Assembly (NCBI GenBank): GCA_020744425.1 | Contig: JAGMUV010000034.1 | Coordinates: forward strand, 496,001 to 560,000 | Length of the DNA stretch: 64,000 nt | Direction: 5' to 3' | From: Dactylonectria macrodidyma | Taxonomy: Eukaryota; Ascomycota; Sordariomycetes; Hypocreales; Nectriaceae | In this document: positions 22,184 through 33,678 of the stretch, in pieces | Layout: each line of letters opens with the position of its first letter | Numbering within the stretch: position 1 is the stretch's first letter | Made by a program: the position numbers and the translations under genes | The notes under the pieces: model-generated | Told to the model about the DNA's origin: nothing | Database searches by the model: none | The model's input: the letters and a program-made list of their open reading frames with translations, nothing else

Positions 22184-22776
22184 TGTCACAGGCCGGGGCC
22201 CATATCATTGCGGCTGTGCCGCAAGACGTACTAAGGCTCGTGCGCGCCAGGGATGAGAAATCGTTCCACAGCTCAGGGGCACTTAGGAACTTCTTTCTTT
22301 CATGTTCATCTTTGATGTAAATAGCATCCTGGACTGGATAGCTGGAATCCAGCTACTAGAGGCCGTTCACATATAGCTATGACTTACACTAGTAGTAAAA
22401 AGCCTTTAATTTCTTATGCTTTATTAGTATTAATGCCTTAGTTTCTTATTACCGGTAATATAAACTAAGATATTAAAGTTTACTTTTGTTACGGCCTGGT
22501 CCTCTGGAACAGCGGTGAGCTTAAAAGAGCAGCTAGTTTGCCCAGTAATTTCCGCAATAGCGATTATTGACTAATCTTTTGCCCTATGTGGGAACGGCCT
22601 CTAGTAGCTGGATTCCAGCTATCCAGTCCAGGATGCTATTTACATCAAAGATGAACATGAAAGAAAGAAGTTCCTAAGTGCCCCTGAGCTGTGGAACGAT
22701 TTCTCATCCCTGGCGCGCACGAGCCTTAGTACATCTTGCGGCACAGCCGCAAGGATATGGGCCCTGGCCCGTGACA
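22184..22776. mobile_element. 593-bp long-inverted-repeat element (foldback MITE)
   Basis: Two arms of about 185 bp, 22184-22368 and 22592-22776, are near-perfect reverse complements, with a 223-bp AT-rich spacer. Arms begin TGTCAC and share words such as GGGCCCATATC, TTGCGGCTGTGCCGCAAG and CATGAAAGAAAGAAG. There is no coding frame. I could not fix the target duplication (left flank CTATAG, right flank GTTAAC). A transcript would fold into a very stable hairpin. Confidence 0.85.
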
Positions 22777-22904
22777 GTTAACGGGTTTCTCTCTTCCTGT
22801 CTCCTTCTTTCATGCATACATGAAGTATGTAACAAGGGTTGACATGGGGCTGCGAGTTTGGCGCAACTGAGTGTCTAACTTGGCATCATCCTTCCGCGGC
22901 CTAC

Positions 22905-23170
22905 TGTCAGGGCTGGTTACACACAAGGGAGTGAAGAGGTCGGCACACTGCTAGACAGCAGCTAGATAGTAGATTGATAGGTAGGTGGTCTAAGGTGACG
23001 GGACTGATCTCTGACTCTCTCTCTCACCAAGCTGTAACAGCTGCTCTTTATGCTGCCGGGCCTGACTAGGCTGGCGGCTTCCATCGGCTTCTGCCGGCGC
23101 TTGCGGCCCGGCTAGGACCTCTTCCGGTCTCAGCTACGTCTCGGCCGGCTGTGCCCTTTGGCTCCTGACA
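22905..23170 (+). mobile_element. Solo LTR, copy 2 of the TGTCAGGGCT family
   Basis: 266 bp from TGTCAGGGCTGGTTACACAC to GGCTCCTGACA with an exact 5-bp duplication CCTAC (22900-22904, 23171-23175). The start and end match copy 1 (7822-8288, minus strand) and copy 3 (63105-63413). Confidence 0.9.
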
Positions 23171-23175
23171 CCTAC

Positions 23176-24011
23176 GTCGGCTCAGTAGGCAAAGCCATTA
23201 TTTTCAGAGCTAACTATGGGCCGACCGAACTTTCCTGGGAATCTTAGAAAGAGTCATTGCATGCCAAATTGTAATCTACACTATCCTTGTAAACCTCACG
23301 ATAGACTGTGTTATGGGCCGAGGAATAATTTTGGTGCTTTCTCCACTTCCCGCGGCAGCCGTTTTCTTCGGTTCCCACTTGCCGCGGCGTGCGTCCTAGC
23401 TATTCGCGGCTTGCGTCCTAGCTATTCGCGGCTTGGCTCATGGCGAATGCGTGATCCTTCAAGTATTGATCTAGGATACCTCCGGCCCCCTCTTTTCTTG
23501 TGAGGAGTTTTTATGCCTCCGGATATTGATATATCAGAGGATTACGCAGATCTTGCTTATTATGCCGCCACATGAGGTCTCAATCCAACAGGACAATGTA
23601 CAGGGACACAGAGCGGGGACCTGACGCAATCAAGAACAGACATACACATACACCCAATCAGACACTACAGACAATCGGGGCTCGTGACACGGGGATCATA
23701 TGCACCTCAGAACATACCCACATCCAATGAGACGCCTCACAGAATCAGGGCTCGTGACAATCTCCTCTTTTCACATGTATATACGCTACACTCATCATCT
23801 CACTTCATTGGCTACTTCCTCCTCGTAAACCGAACAACACAAGATCACTAGTAGGCGAATAATTTTTGCCGTCTTTTAGTACTGCCGTATGTAGACGGCA
23901 TGGGAAGACCTCACATCATCACTCATTCATTGCTTCTCAGAAGTTACATGACGCCCCGCTTCGGCTCTATCGCTTTATACTAGGAGGTTCAGCCAATATC
24001 GAAATCTGTTA
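23176..24011. other. Upstream region of the DJ-1 protein gene, no other gene seen
   Basis: No coding signal. GGGGCTCGTGACA occurs at about 23677 and a near copy GGGCTCGTGACA at about 23749. The direct repeat TCCTAGCTATTCGCGGCTTG is doubled at about 23393-23433. Confidence 0.45.
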
Positions 24012-24772
24012 ATGTCTCAGCATGGCGGACATGCCAGCGGCAGTAAGAAATCATCGACGGCAAACTCGGCGTGTGACGCGAGTTCTCTTTTTGTTTCCAG
24101 TTCTGACATGTGTTTCAAGGCAAACCTGTCAACTTCGGCGTCGTTGTGTTCCCAGCTTTCCAATCCCTCGACGTCTTTGGTCCTCTTGACGCGCTTAATA
24201 TACTCTCACGCTTCAACAAGATGAATCTGTATACGATCGCAGATACGCTGGAACCGGTGTCGACCAAACTACTCGGGGAGAAGCAGCCTGCTGAATCTGA
24301 CTTTGGACAACGCATTTTGCCTACGCATACGTTTAAATCGGCCCCCCCGCTGGACGTGTTGATAGTCCCCGGTGGACAAGGCACGCGAGCACCCAACATG
24401 AGAAGCGTCACCGAGTACATCCGAGATACGTATCCCTCGCTTCATTATCTTATCACCGTCTGTACAGGTGCTGGCCTTGCCGCGCGGGCCGGAGTCCTGG
24501 ATGGAAAACGTGCAACGACGAATAAACTGTCGTGGGATGCAACGGTAGCGCTGCGCCCTGAGGTGAAGTGGGTTCACCAAGCGCGTTGGGTGGTCGACGG
24601 TAATATCTGGACCTCATCGGGCATCAGCGCCGGGATCGACGTGACGTTTGCGTGGATAGAGGATGTTTACGGGCGAGATATTGCACAGGCCATTGCGGAC
24701 AGGATGGAATACAGCCGGGGGACCGACTCTAGTCATGATCTCTTCGCGGGGTTGTATCATTCGACAAAGTGA
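24012..24772 (+). CDS. DJ-1/PfpI family protein, isonitrile hydratase-like, 227 aa
   Basis: Exons 24012-24042 and 24120-24772; the intron 24043-24119 starts GTAAGA and ends CATGTGTTTCAAG. The protein is a single DJ-1/PfpI domain. The nucleophile elbow is YLITVCTGAGLAARAG (Cys followed by Thr) and an Asp lies in SLDVFGPLDAL near the N-terminus. This Asp + Cys-Thr set is the one used by bacterial isonitrile hydratase (InhA), which adds water to an isocyanide to give an N-substituted formamide. ATTNKLSWDA also fits the InhA/transcription-factor-like subgroup. In the window it lies 7 kb from two isocyanide synthases, which supports a role in processing or self-protection. Other DJ-1 family activities remain possible; the functional call is inference from residues plus context. 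Confidence 0.8.
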
Positions 24773-24954
24773 ATCTGGAGGGTTTTGTTATAAGCGCAAG
24801 AGATGAATAATTAAAGCTGCAAGATCTATAAAACACCAAGAATGTTAACAAGAAGTACGTCTCACGGCATTTATTGAGTTAAGAGTAGCTGGCCTCTTGG
24901 ACAATACTTTTTTTAGGAGTATCCAGCGGCCAACATTCTGTAATTCATAGTTAG

Positions 24955-25145
24955 ACATCTATCGAATCTATCGAATGTGACTCCCGAAGATTCGAATTGA
25001 ATCGAATCCGACTCCCATAGATTCAAGTCGAATCGAATGCACCTCCCGCAGACTCGAATCGAATCGAATGCACCTCCCATAGATTCGATATATATCGAAT
25101 GCCAAGACTCGATGGAATTCGAATCGAATTCGATCGAACACATGA
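24955..25145. repeat. Subterminal TCGAAT word array of a hAT relic
   Basis: Dense repeats of TCGAAT/ATTCGA in both orientations, mixed with GACTCCC and CACCTCCC spacers. They lie just beyond the 3' end of the hAT transposase remnant at 25295-26102 and resemble the word arrays at the ends of the other hAT elements here. Confidence 0.7.
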
Positions 25146-25294
25146 CAAATCCCGCAAAGGTAGAAAACGTCAGAAATCGTGTGACTTCGGGAGAGACGTA
25201 GCAGAACCGAGTCAATTAGGTAGGTAATGAAAGAAAGCTACTAGGCAGATTACATGTCGCTCATGTCTTTCAGCGACGCAAGTGCATCAACCCA

Positions 25295-26102
25295 TTAGCT
25301 ATCACTGAGGCTAAGCAGCGGCAGTGAAGGCGTGTAGATCCCAGCTTTACTCCACGATCGAATGCACTGAGCCATCGCCACTATCTCCCTCCTCAGCCGG
25401 CTTCTCAACGGCGCCATCATACGTCCTGCACTACTAAACATCCTCTCACTCTCTGCAGACGACGACGGGATGGTGAGCATATCAACAGCCATCAGAGACA
25501 GTCGCGGGTACCGATTGGCGTTGGCTTTCCACCAGTCAATTGGTCTGCTCTTGTAGTGGTGACTGTGGATAATATCCTCCGCACAGTACCGCGTCAAATT
25601 AGTCGTCGATCATGGCTACCGCGGTCGTCTGTTTCGTCTTACGAGCGCTTTTGTGAGGATTGGACGACGCAGAAGTTTGGGTTAATATCGAACCGGCTAC
25701 ACTCCTAGCAAGCCTTCTCTCGATGTAATCCATTGACGCCTCATCAGTCATGGTGAGGACCTCGCAGTCAATGTCGCGTTCCTTATACGTCTCCCAGATC
25801 TCCAATAACTTCTCTTCGTAATCAGATCGCCAGCTCCTGGCCTTAAGGGAAGGCACTAGAGACCATAGTTGATCGAGAAGGCGCCACTTCTTCGCCGGGT
25901 TGAAGACAACGGCACCCACATAAGCGGAGCTAGTCAGACGGCTGTAGTACTTATGCAGCTTCTTCCATCCAAGCTTGATAAAGACCTTGAGCAATTTCCG
26001 AGTTTTGTTATCAAGCCCGTCATAGATGGAAACTTCGACGTCCTTCTTCTCCTTGCTCACTGGGTCCTCAACTTCTTCGAAGATTGTAGGGGTTTTTAAC
26101 AT
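25295..26102 (-). pseudogene. hAT transposase remnant (C-terminal half)
   Basis: Two minus-strand frames, 26102-25599 and 25597-25295, make up the second half of a hAT transposase. The first has LGWKKLHKYYSRLTSSAYVGAVVFNPAKKW, the region before the dimerisation block; the second carries DWWKANANRYPRLSLMAVDMLTIPSSSAESERMFSSAG, the hATC signature with its conserved Glu. The frame changes between them. The N-terminal zinc finger and both catalytic Asp regions are missing. Confidence 0.8.
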
Positions 26103-27693
26103 GACGTAGCCGCGTCACTGAGCCCCGTACAGTATTGGCATACTCAGTTAAATCTAGCCGAAGCAAAACTAGTTAGCCTTGTGCAAACGAAGGTGGGAGT
26201 TTGTTAGGTCCGGTGAGTCCGTTAACACCGAGAAACGCACAGCTCTCGAGGTGAATCTCGCCAAGAGACGGGACGGCTCCAGAGTATTGCATTAACTCCG
26301 GTTCACGCTAAGACTTACTTCAGCCTCAGATCATTCTCTGAAACAAATTATTCAGCATCCAGAAGTCGTGATTATCACGAACTAACCACGATGAGTAACA
26401 ACCGTGGAGAGCCGAGGAAGTGTCAGAGCATACTTCCGCCGTTAATAACCACTGCCGGCTCTGTCTGCCCCACAGTGAAAACAGCATGAGAGGTACAGAA
26501 CGTGCTCGAGCTTACCTCCGTGGTTGCCGAATGTTCTTGAGTGGACAGGCAGATAATGGATGACCCACTTATACATACGGAATTATATCGATATCCCGCG
26601 GGAAGCTGATTAGCCAACCAGACTCCGCGAGACGCTAGGGCTTAGCTACGTCTCTCTATCCATAGCTACTGAACCTTTCCCGCTTGCGAAATTGGACCAC
26701 CAACTCCGGTTTAGTGAATGATGCGGACGTATTCGTGTTTTGACTCTGTGGCCACCAGTAACTCGCTCTCGATGGAGCGGACAGCCGTAGAGTAAGAACC
26801 ATGCCCGTAAACTTCTCGCTAGACTGCATGCTACGAAAAGCTCATCCTCCGTCGCCGAGGAACAGGAAAATCTGACTGTCTCCACTTTCCGCGGCGTCTT
26901 TTTACGACTTGGCTTCACAGCAAACTCCGAGACTACTGACTCTTTATCAAACTAAGCACGGCACCTAGACTTGGCATCACCTATTTTGCTAGGAAGTTGA
27001 AAGCCCGCGGCGAAGAAGATGATCGAAGATGGGGAAAATATTGAGGCGGTGTTGCCCTGATGGGATTTCCGGGAGCAACATGGGGTGCGATGACGAGTAG
27101 TATGGCCTCTGTCATTTTTCACACGATGGTTCGCTCAACTTGATTACCTCAATATAGGTACTTTGGGTACTATACATCACCGTGATTGACTGCTACCGGA
27201 TATGGTACTTTGCTACATTCAGTCTCCACTCTTAACCTATATGCTAATATAAATTATGGGACTCGGCTCATTCCTTGGTTAACACAGCTGTTACAGGTGG
27301 CTAGCCCCCTCTGCTGGCCAGCTCACTACGCGTCTACATTACCGGTATTTATTACTACCTTGTTGTCGCTTCTAGTTAACAGCAAACTTGGGAATGAGAA
27401 TAGCCTTTTATTAGGTAATGATAATAGAGCGAATACTTAAATGTCTTTGCCTATAAAATGCTTCTATGCTCAAATATTTATTTCTCAAGACGCCCTAAAC
27501 CCTGCCCGGCTTCAGGGGTCAGCGAGACTCTCGCATTCAGCCTCAGCCTGGTTCAAAGTACCGATGACAGTAGTTTCGCATGCAACGAAGCCGGCGACCT
27601 CAAGGATAGTCGCAATGCCAGCGGTGGCGACCTCAACCGCTAGGGCAGCCGTGCCGCAAACGGCGATTTCTCCAAGTGCCGAGGCGATGGCTC
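26103..27693. other. No supportable gene; possible decayed repeats
   Basis: Short frames only. At 27512-27693 a minus-strand frame of about 60 Ala/Val/Gly-rich residues runs up to the left end of hAT-B at 27694 and could be the tail of a host gene split by that element; I see no partner on the far side that proves it. Confidence 0.4.
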
Positions 27694-30470
27694 CAGGCTG
27701 GCGGTCCATTCCATTTCCATCCACGCAGCCTCTTGTAGAATGGATGGACGTCCATTTAGGCCCACCTTGAATGGAATGGATGGAAATGGACGCTAAGAGT
27801 GGGTCCGTGGAATGGATGGACGTGGAAATGGAAATGCGTGGACGCTACGGAGGCAGCCTCCAAAAGTTTTCGGCCAGGAAAAAGCAATGTCAGCGCCACA
27901 TCTAAAATAAATACAAAGGATACTTCAAGCTCATTTAATCCAACTAAACGCTACTAGAATACAGCGGGGTCTAGTCAGTAATTAGAAGATAAGCTTCCCC
28001 TATCGCCCCTAAAGTTACAGAGGCATTAGGTATAAGCCTCGCTGTAGCCAATCCGAGTGCAATGTATCCACAAGTAGCCACAGGGGTCGAAGAATATGGC
28101 GTATTTTAGCGTGGCCGAGGACTTTTGGAGGCTGCCTCCGTATAAAGGGACAGTACACGTGATCCTCCCACCCGTTGCCTCCCGGGCTTCCGCAAAGCTC
28201 ATTTCAGCCAACAGATCAGTCCCCGGCACCTTGACCTCTTCAAGGAGCTTCTCCGTGCTCTTAATATAGCCTCCGCAAAGCCATGATCTCACCGTCTGTG
28301 TCATCCCGATCGTACTAGTGTCCAGCCTGGCCCGATCGTCTCGAACCATTCGACCGCATGTTGAGAAGAGCCTCTCAACATCAGCAGACATAGGAAGGAC
28401 AGAGAGCACATCGAGAGCCATTTGTGACAGACGTGGATACTCTTCCCGTCTCTCATACCAATAGCTAATAGGATCTAGGATATTCTGGTCGGACTTGTGG
28501 ACGTCACGGAACCAATCGCTGTATTCGTCGCCAACAGCATGTGTAGAACTGCTAGCCGCGTCCTCGGCTTGCAACAAGGTAGTCATCGATGAAGGTGGTT
28601 GTAATAGATTCGGGGCCTGACGAGATTCTTCACGATACCATGCACAACCACCCTTTCGCCAACCCCACCCTTTCGCCACGCAAAAAAAAAAAAGCACCAC
28701 CAAAAATCAGCAACTTTACTTACACAGAGCTTGACCAAAATGATAGATATACGCAAAATTGTCCGTCTTATAAATAATAATTGCACATATCTATTGAATC
28801 CTGGGTCTTTTGATAAGCCGCCCTGATCGCGTGGTTGGTTGATGGGGTATGGTTTCCTCTCTGACCTCAATGACCGAGCCAGCCTCCGATTCTGACTCCT
28901 GCTCGCCTGAATAGCCACCTTCCACCACAACAGGCATATTTTCAGTCTCCTTTTCTGGTATGGCTTCTCCACCAGCTAGAGTCTCACCAAGAGTCATAAA
29001 ACGTTTGTTAGGATTCGGCACCGCCTTCCTCTTCTTCCCTCTCTTCAGGCGAGCCAATTCCTCCTCTAGGCTAGCAATCCTCACAGTATGCGCCGCTACC
29101 GTCTGCTGTTGAGCCTCAAAGCCCTTGGCTATTACGTTGTACCGCCTTCGTGTCTTTGGTGTTTTGTTCAGCCCAAGATCACGAATTTGGCGGCTCGTCT
29201 TTGGTGTATCGTCCGAGTCAAAATACGGCGTGGGTTCGGGAGTCGCTCTTGGGCTGCCTTTTGGCCTATCTTCTTGGATTTCTGGGTGCCGCAACGCTTT
29301 GGCACGTGAGATCGGCCAATTCCCAGTAACCCTCCAGCCAGAGAGTATGTTCTTCTCAGTCATTCCAAATCGACGAGCCTTGGCGTAGGCCCTGATGAAA
29401 TTAACCTTGTCCATTGGAGTGGAATCAGTCAACGAAGCGAACTTTTCCAACTCTCGTCGATATGCGGCTTTGGAGGCATTGAATACTCCATTGTCCAACG
29501 GCTGGAGCCCATGAGAGCAGTGTGCTGGCAGATAGCAACAATAAACGTTGTTCAAAAAGCACGTGGCCATCCATTCATCCTTCCGTCGCTCAGTAGTGAT
29601 CTTGAGCCGAAGGAAACGAAGAACATACCGTTGCATGACTCCCATGACCATCTAAAATGATCAGTCTCGCATCAGAGTCGTCGGCAGGCATGGTCTGGGG
29701 CAGATAGACTCTTTCAAGCCATTCAACGCCAATGTGGTCGTCAGTCCACCCGTTAGGTGAAGTTATGTAATACCAGTCTGCTATCTTCTTGAATTCCTCA
29801 AGAAACCACTGTTTCTGGAGTTCTTTCCCCTTGAAGATTATGCCGGGGATTAAGGCGCGGCCGTCAGCAGTGACAGCTTCGATAAATGAAGTCCAATTTC
29901 GGGTTTGTGGTCCCTTGAGAAATGCCTTCCGTTTTGGGTCCGCGCTTCCAACAACCAGGCTATCTAAGCCTAAATAAAAAGGATTAGTCGGTCAAATTTC
30001 AAATACTGACAAGGTATATAGATAGATGCTTGCCAAAACCAGTCATAATACCCCCTTCGTCAACGTTAACAGTGTTTTCAGGCTTGATCCAGCCATACAG
30101 GCCCTCCCTGATATCAAAGTACCAATGAACTGCTTTAGGCGTGAAAGAGTCAAACCTTTTGGCTTCTTGACGTCTGCCCATCTTAGTCTTCAGGTCTGTG
30201 CGGCGGTTGATAAATCTGGTCACCCAATTGCGTCCTAACTCGGAATGTTCGCCCTGCTGTCTCAACAAGCCCATGACGCAAGCGCGGATCTGATTGTGGG
30301 ACGGAGCATAGCCCAAGGATTCCTGGCGGAGTATCCAGAAAGCCAATCTGTCCTCTTGATTCTTGGACAAACGTCGACGAGGCTGAATCTGCTCTTTCAC
30401 GGCTGTCTGGCCGTTAAGTCTGTCGATTAGAGTCCTTCGGGGCACTACCCGTCTCTGAGCCGCTTGAGAG

Positions 30471-33400
30471 CAGCGTTCGACATAAGTAAAGTAATTGCAA
30501 GTAAGTAACCAAGTAAGTAAGTAATAAGTAAGTAAGTAAGCCCCGCAGCCAAGTAAGTAAGTAAAGCCTCCAAGAAGCAAGTAAGTAAGTAAGATCCAAG
30601 TAAGTGGGGGCAAAACCGCAAGCGCCGTGCGATCGGATGTGAAACGCGGCCCATAGATCGGGGTCATGTATCCGGTTTCACATCCGGCTTGTCGCATCAA
30701 GGGCTCCAATCCTAACGACATGAGCTTAAATAGCCGTACCTGAACACATGGCTGTTCAATTTCTTTTGTTCCTGAGATATATCTCATCAATTGACTGGTG
30801 CCATCTCTGATCCCTGTTGAGCCAATTGTCTGACAGGATTCCTTCCCACAGTTGGTCCTTATCACGCAACAATCTGCTGCAGCAACGCGACCGTGCAGTG
30901 ACGCAGCTGATATCCCCGAACCTGGATACCGTATTTCGCTCTATTTTCGAGATGCCTGACAAAGAATCCATTGCGGGAACTTCCTCGTCCTCGTCCTTCG
31001 AGACGACCCAGTCCCCTTTCAAACCTTCGGCGCACGAGAAGCGTAGCGAGCCAACTGGCGACCGTTCGGCCTGAGCCTCTCGACGTCGCTCAACCTTCTT
31101 CACTCCCTTCGCTATACATCGACGGTCTCCGATATGTCCTAGAGGACTGGATACACAAAAAGCGAAGGAGAAGCCTTTCGTGGATCCTTCGGTACAGCAA
31201 ATACGTCATCAGGCTTAGCGACGACGGCAAAGCAGGTGGCCGATACTGGGTTTGTGGTCTATGTGACGCACGGAACCAGGTTAAGATATTGGAGGCTAAG
31301 GCAACTACCTCCCCGATCTACCACTTGAACAACGACCATCATATATATAAGGCATCTACTGCACACGACAACGGTCCTGATTCAGAGCCCGAATCGTCGA
31401 ATAGAACATCTCCGGCTCCGTCATCCTCTGCATCGGTCCTTGATATTCAAAAGAGAGCCGCCAAAAGAAGGCCGCTGATCGTTGAGCGTAGAGCAGACAT
31501 CTTCAAGCGGCTTCTTCTCGGCTGGATTACGGATGCCAATATCCCTCTTCACGGCGTTGAACACAAGCTATTTCGACAGCTTCTTGCCTTCCTAGATGAC
31601 GAGTTTGTTATCGAAGTTCTGCCGATGTCGGGAAACACCGTAAGAAGGTGGATCTTACAAGAATTCGAAGAACACACGAGGATGTTAAAGGATGAGATGA
31701 ATAAAGCCTTGTTGAATGTTCATACCTCCTTTGACATGTGGACTTCGCCTAATGGTATTGCTATCCTTTCGGTGATAGCGTACTATGTTGACATAGCCGC
31801 GACACCACAATTCCGTCTTATCAGCCTAGAGAAGCTCTCTGGCAGTCACGGTGGCGAAAATCAGGCCATCTTGATGGCAGGTCATCCAGAAATACGGCTT
31901 GGAAAAGAAGATTGGGTTCTTCACAGCAGATAACGCTGATCCATGCGATACTTGTGTCCGGGCTTTGCTTAAGATGTTCAACCCCCGGGCAAGTACTACT
32001 GAGCTTGAGATTTTGGAAAGCGAGCGGCGAATCCGCTGTGTTGGTCATATCCTCAACCTATCGGCAAAGGCCTTCTTAGAGGGCGATTCTAGTGACATAT
32101 TCGACAGTCACATTGCGGAGAAAGACCAGAAGAAAGAACGCGAATTACTCTGTGAATGGAGAAAAAGAGGCCATATTGGAAAACTCCATAATCTGGTCCG
32201 CTGGATCAGAAGAAACCCTCAGCGTAGGGAGCTTTTCCTATCCATCACGAGTGGCAAGATCGACCAATCAATCATGGCCGAATTGGGAGTATGGTTTGTC
32301 GACGACACTCTCAAAGGCTTGATGGTCAAGGCAGATAATGATACGCGATGGAATTCTGTCTATTTGATGGTCCATCGTGCGCTCAGACTTCGGGATATTA
32401 TCGATGTCTTTTGCAAGATTAGTCTTCTTGACCCCAAGGAAGAAAAAAGGGTCCCCGCAAAGGACGTTCTTAGCTGTGAAGACTGGGTAGTACTAGCCGA
32501 GATCATCGAAATCCTACAGCCTTACCTCACGTATACCAAGCACTTCGAGGGTCGCACTCCTAGATTTGCAGAGGTACTTCCCACAATGTATCTCTTGAAG
32601 GACCATCTATCTGAAATGCGACAGCGGTATTCTTCCAACCTTATCCCTGCCCCGTATCGGGCGCCGAGGATCACTCTCGAAGAGCCAGTACTTGATTGTA
32701 TCATAGTTGCTGCGCCTACCGATGGCAGAGAGAGAGAGCAACAGGGAGGGCTGCAACAGGACACTGGCGTATCTACCCGGGGCAGATATTCAACCATGGA
32801 ATCGACTACCAGCAGAGAACCGAGTTCTCCACTATACCAAGCAGAGATCTCGGTACAATTCGAAGACAACGACCCAGATCCTGAGCCCTTCGAGTTATCC
32901 GACGATGGGCTACATTTCATACAACACTCGATCAAGTATGCAATGTCAAAGCTCGACAAATACCGCAATTTGATGGAGCAGAGCGTTGTTTACTGGGCAG
33001 CTATGATATTACACCCAGGATACGGCATTGGGTTCCTGCAGCTTAGGCTACCGAACCAAGTAGACTCGATCCTTCGGGACTTCAGAGATTACTTTGATAG
33101 GCACTATGCTCAAGGTAATCAGGCACCAGTGTCTCCAGACTCCCCTCCGGCATTTCATGGATCAAAGTTATTGTTGCGCACTGCAAATTTCCCCAAGAAG
33201 GCCAGGAAAGAAGCTCCGGATGAGATCAACCTATACTTACAAATGGTTCCAGAGGAAGACTTCAAAGAAGAGCAATTGCTCCAGTGGTGGCTTGGCCGCA
33301 AGACTCAGTTCCCACGGTTATTCAATATGGCAATGGACTTACTTTCGATCTCAGCCATGTCCAGCGAGAATGAACGTGTTTTCAGTGCCGCAAAGCTCAC

Positions 33401-33678
33401 CATATCTTCACAAAGAAACGCCCTGAACTGGGTTACTGTGGAGGCATTGAAATGCCTCCGAAACTGGGCTCGCACTGGTGCGATTTCCTGGGCAAAACCA
33501 AGGGGGCATCAGGACGCAATGCTGTAAGAGGATTGGCTATTGTGTATGGTTCCACTTTACTTGCAAGTAAGTAAGTAAAGTAAGTAAGTAGTTCGGGGTG
33601 GCAAGTAAGTATGGATATCGTTAGTAAGTAAGTAAGTAAGCCAGAAAATTTTACTTACTTTACTTATGTAGAACGCTG
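30471..33678 (+). mobile_element. hAT-C, inserted in the Fot-A transposase gene
   Basis: 3208 bp with near-perfect inverted ends CAGCGTTCGACATAAGTAAA and CAGCGTTCTACATAAGTAAA, flanked by an exact 8-bp duplication CTTGAGAG (30463-30470, 33679-33686). Both subterminal regions (about 30485-30605 and 33560-33660) consist largely of AAGTAAGTAAG words, in opposite orientation at the two ends. Confidence 0.96.
30952..33527 (+). pseudogene. hAT-C transposase with a frameshift
   Basis: The N-terminal frame reads from the Met at about 30952 or, in another frame, from about 30971, through a zinc-finger-like YWVCGLCDA...YHLNNDHH region to HTSFDMWTSPNG (first Asp) and SGSHGGENQAIL. Near 31880 the frame shifts by one base (GGCAGG); the continuation IGFFTADNADPCD (second Asp), DNDTRWNS and SISAMSSENERVFSAAK (hATC, Glu) runs to a stop at 33527. 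Because the reading frame near the start is also doubtful, I treat it as a pseudogene; the single base could be a sequencing error. Confidence 0.8.

Noticed and set aside
27512..27724. Ala/Val-rich minus-strand frame as a host protein
   Set aside because: It stops at the hAT-B border and no continuation was proven at the other side (36417 onwards).
31870..31890. Intron to explain the hAT-C frame change
   Set aside because: The conserved codons on both sides are adjacent with only one extra base, leaving no room for an intron.
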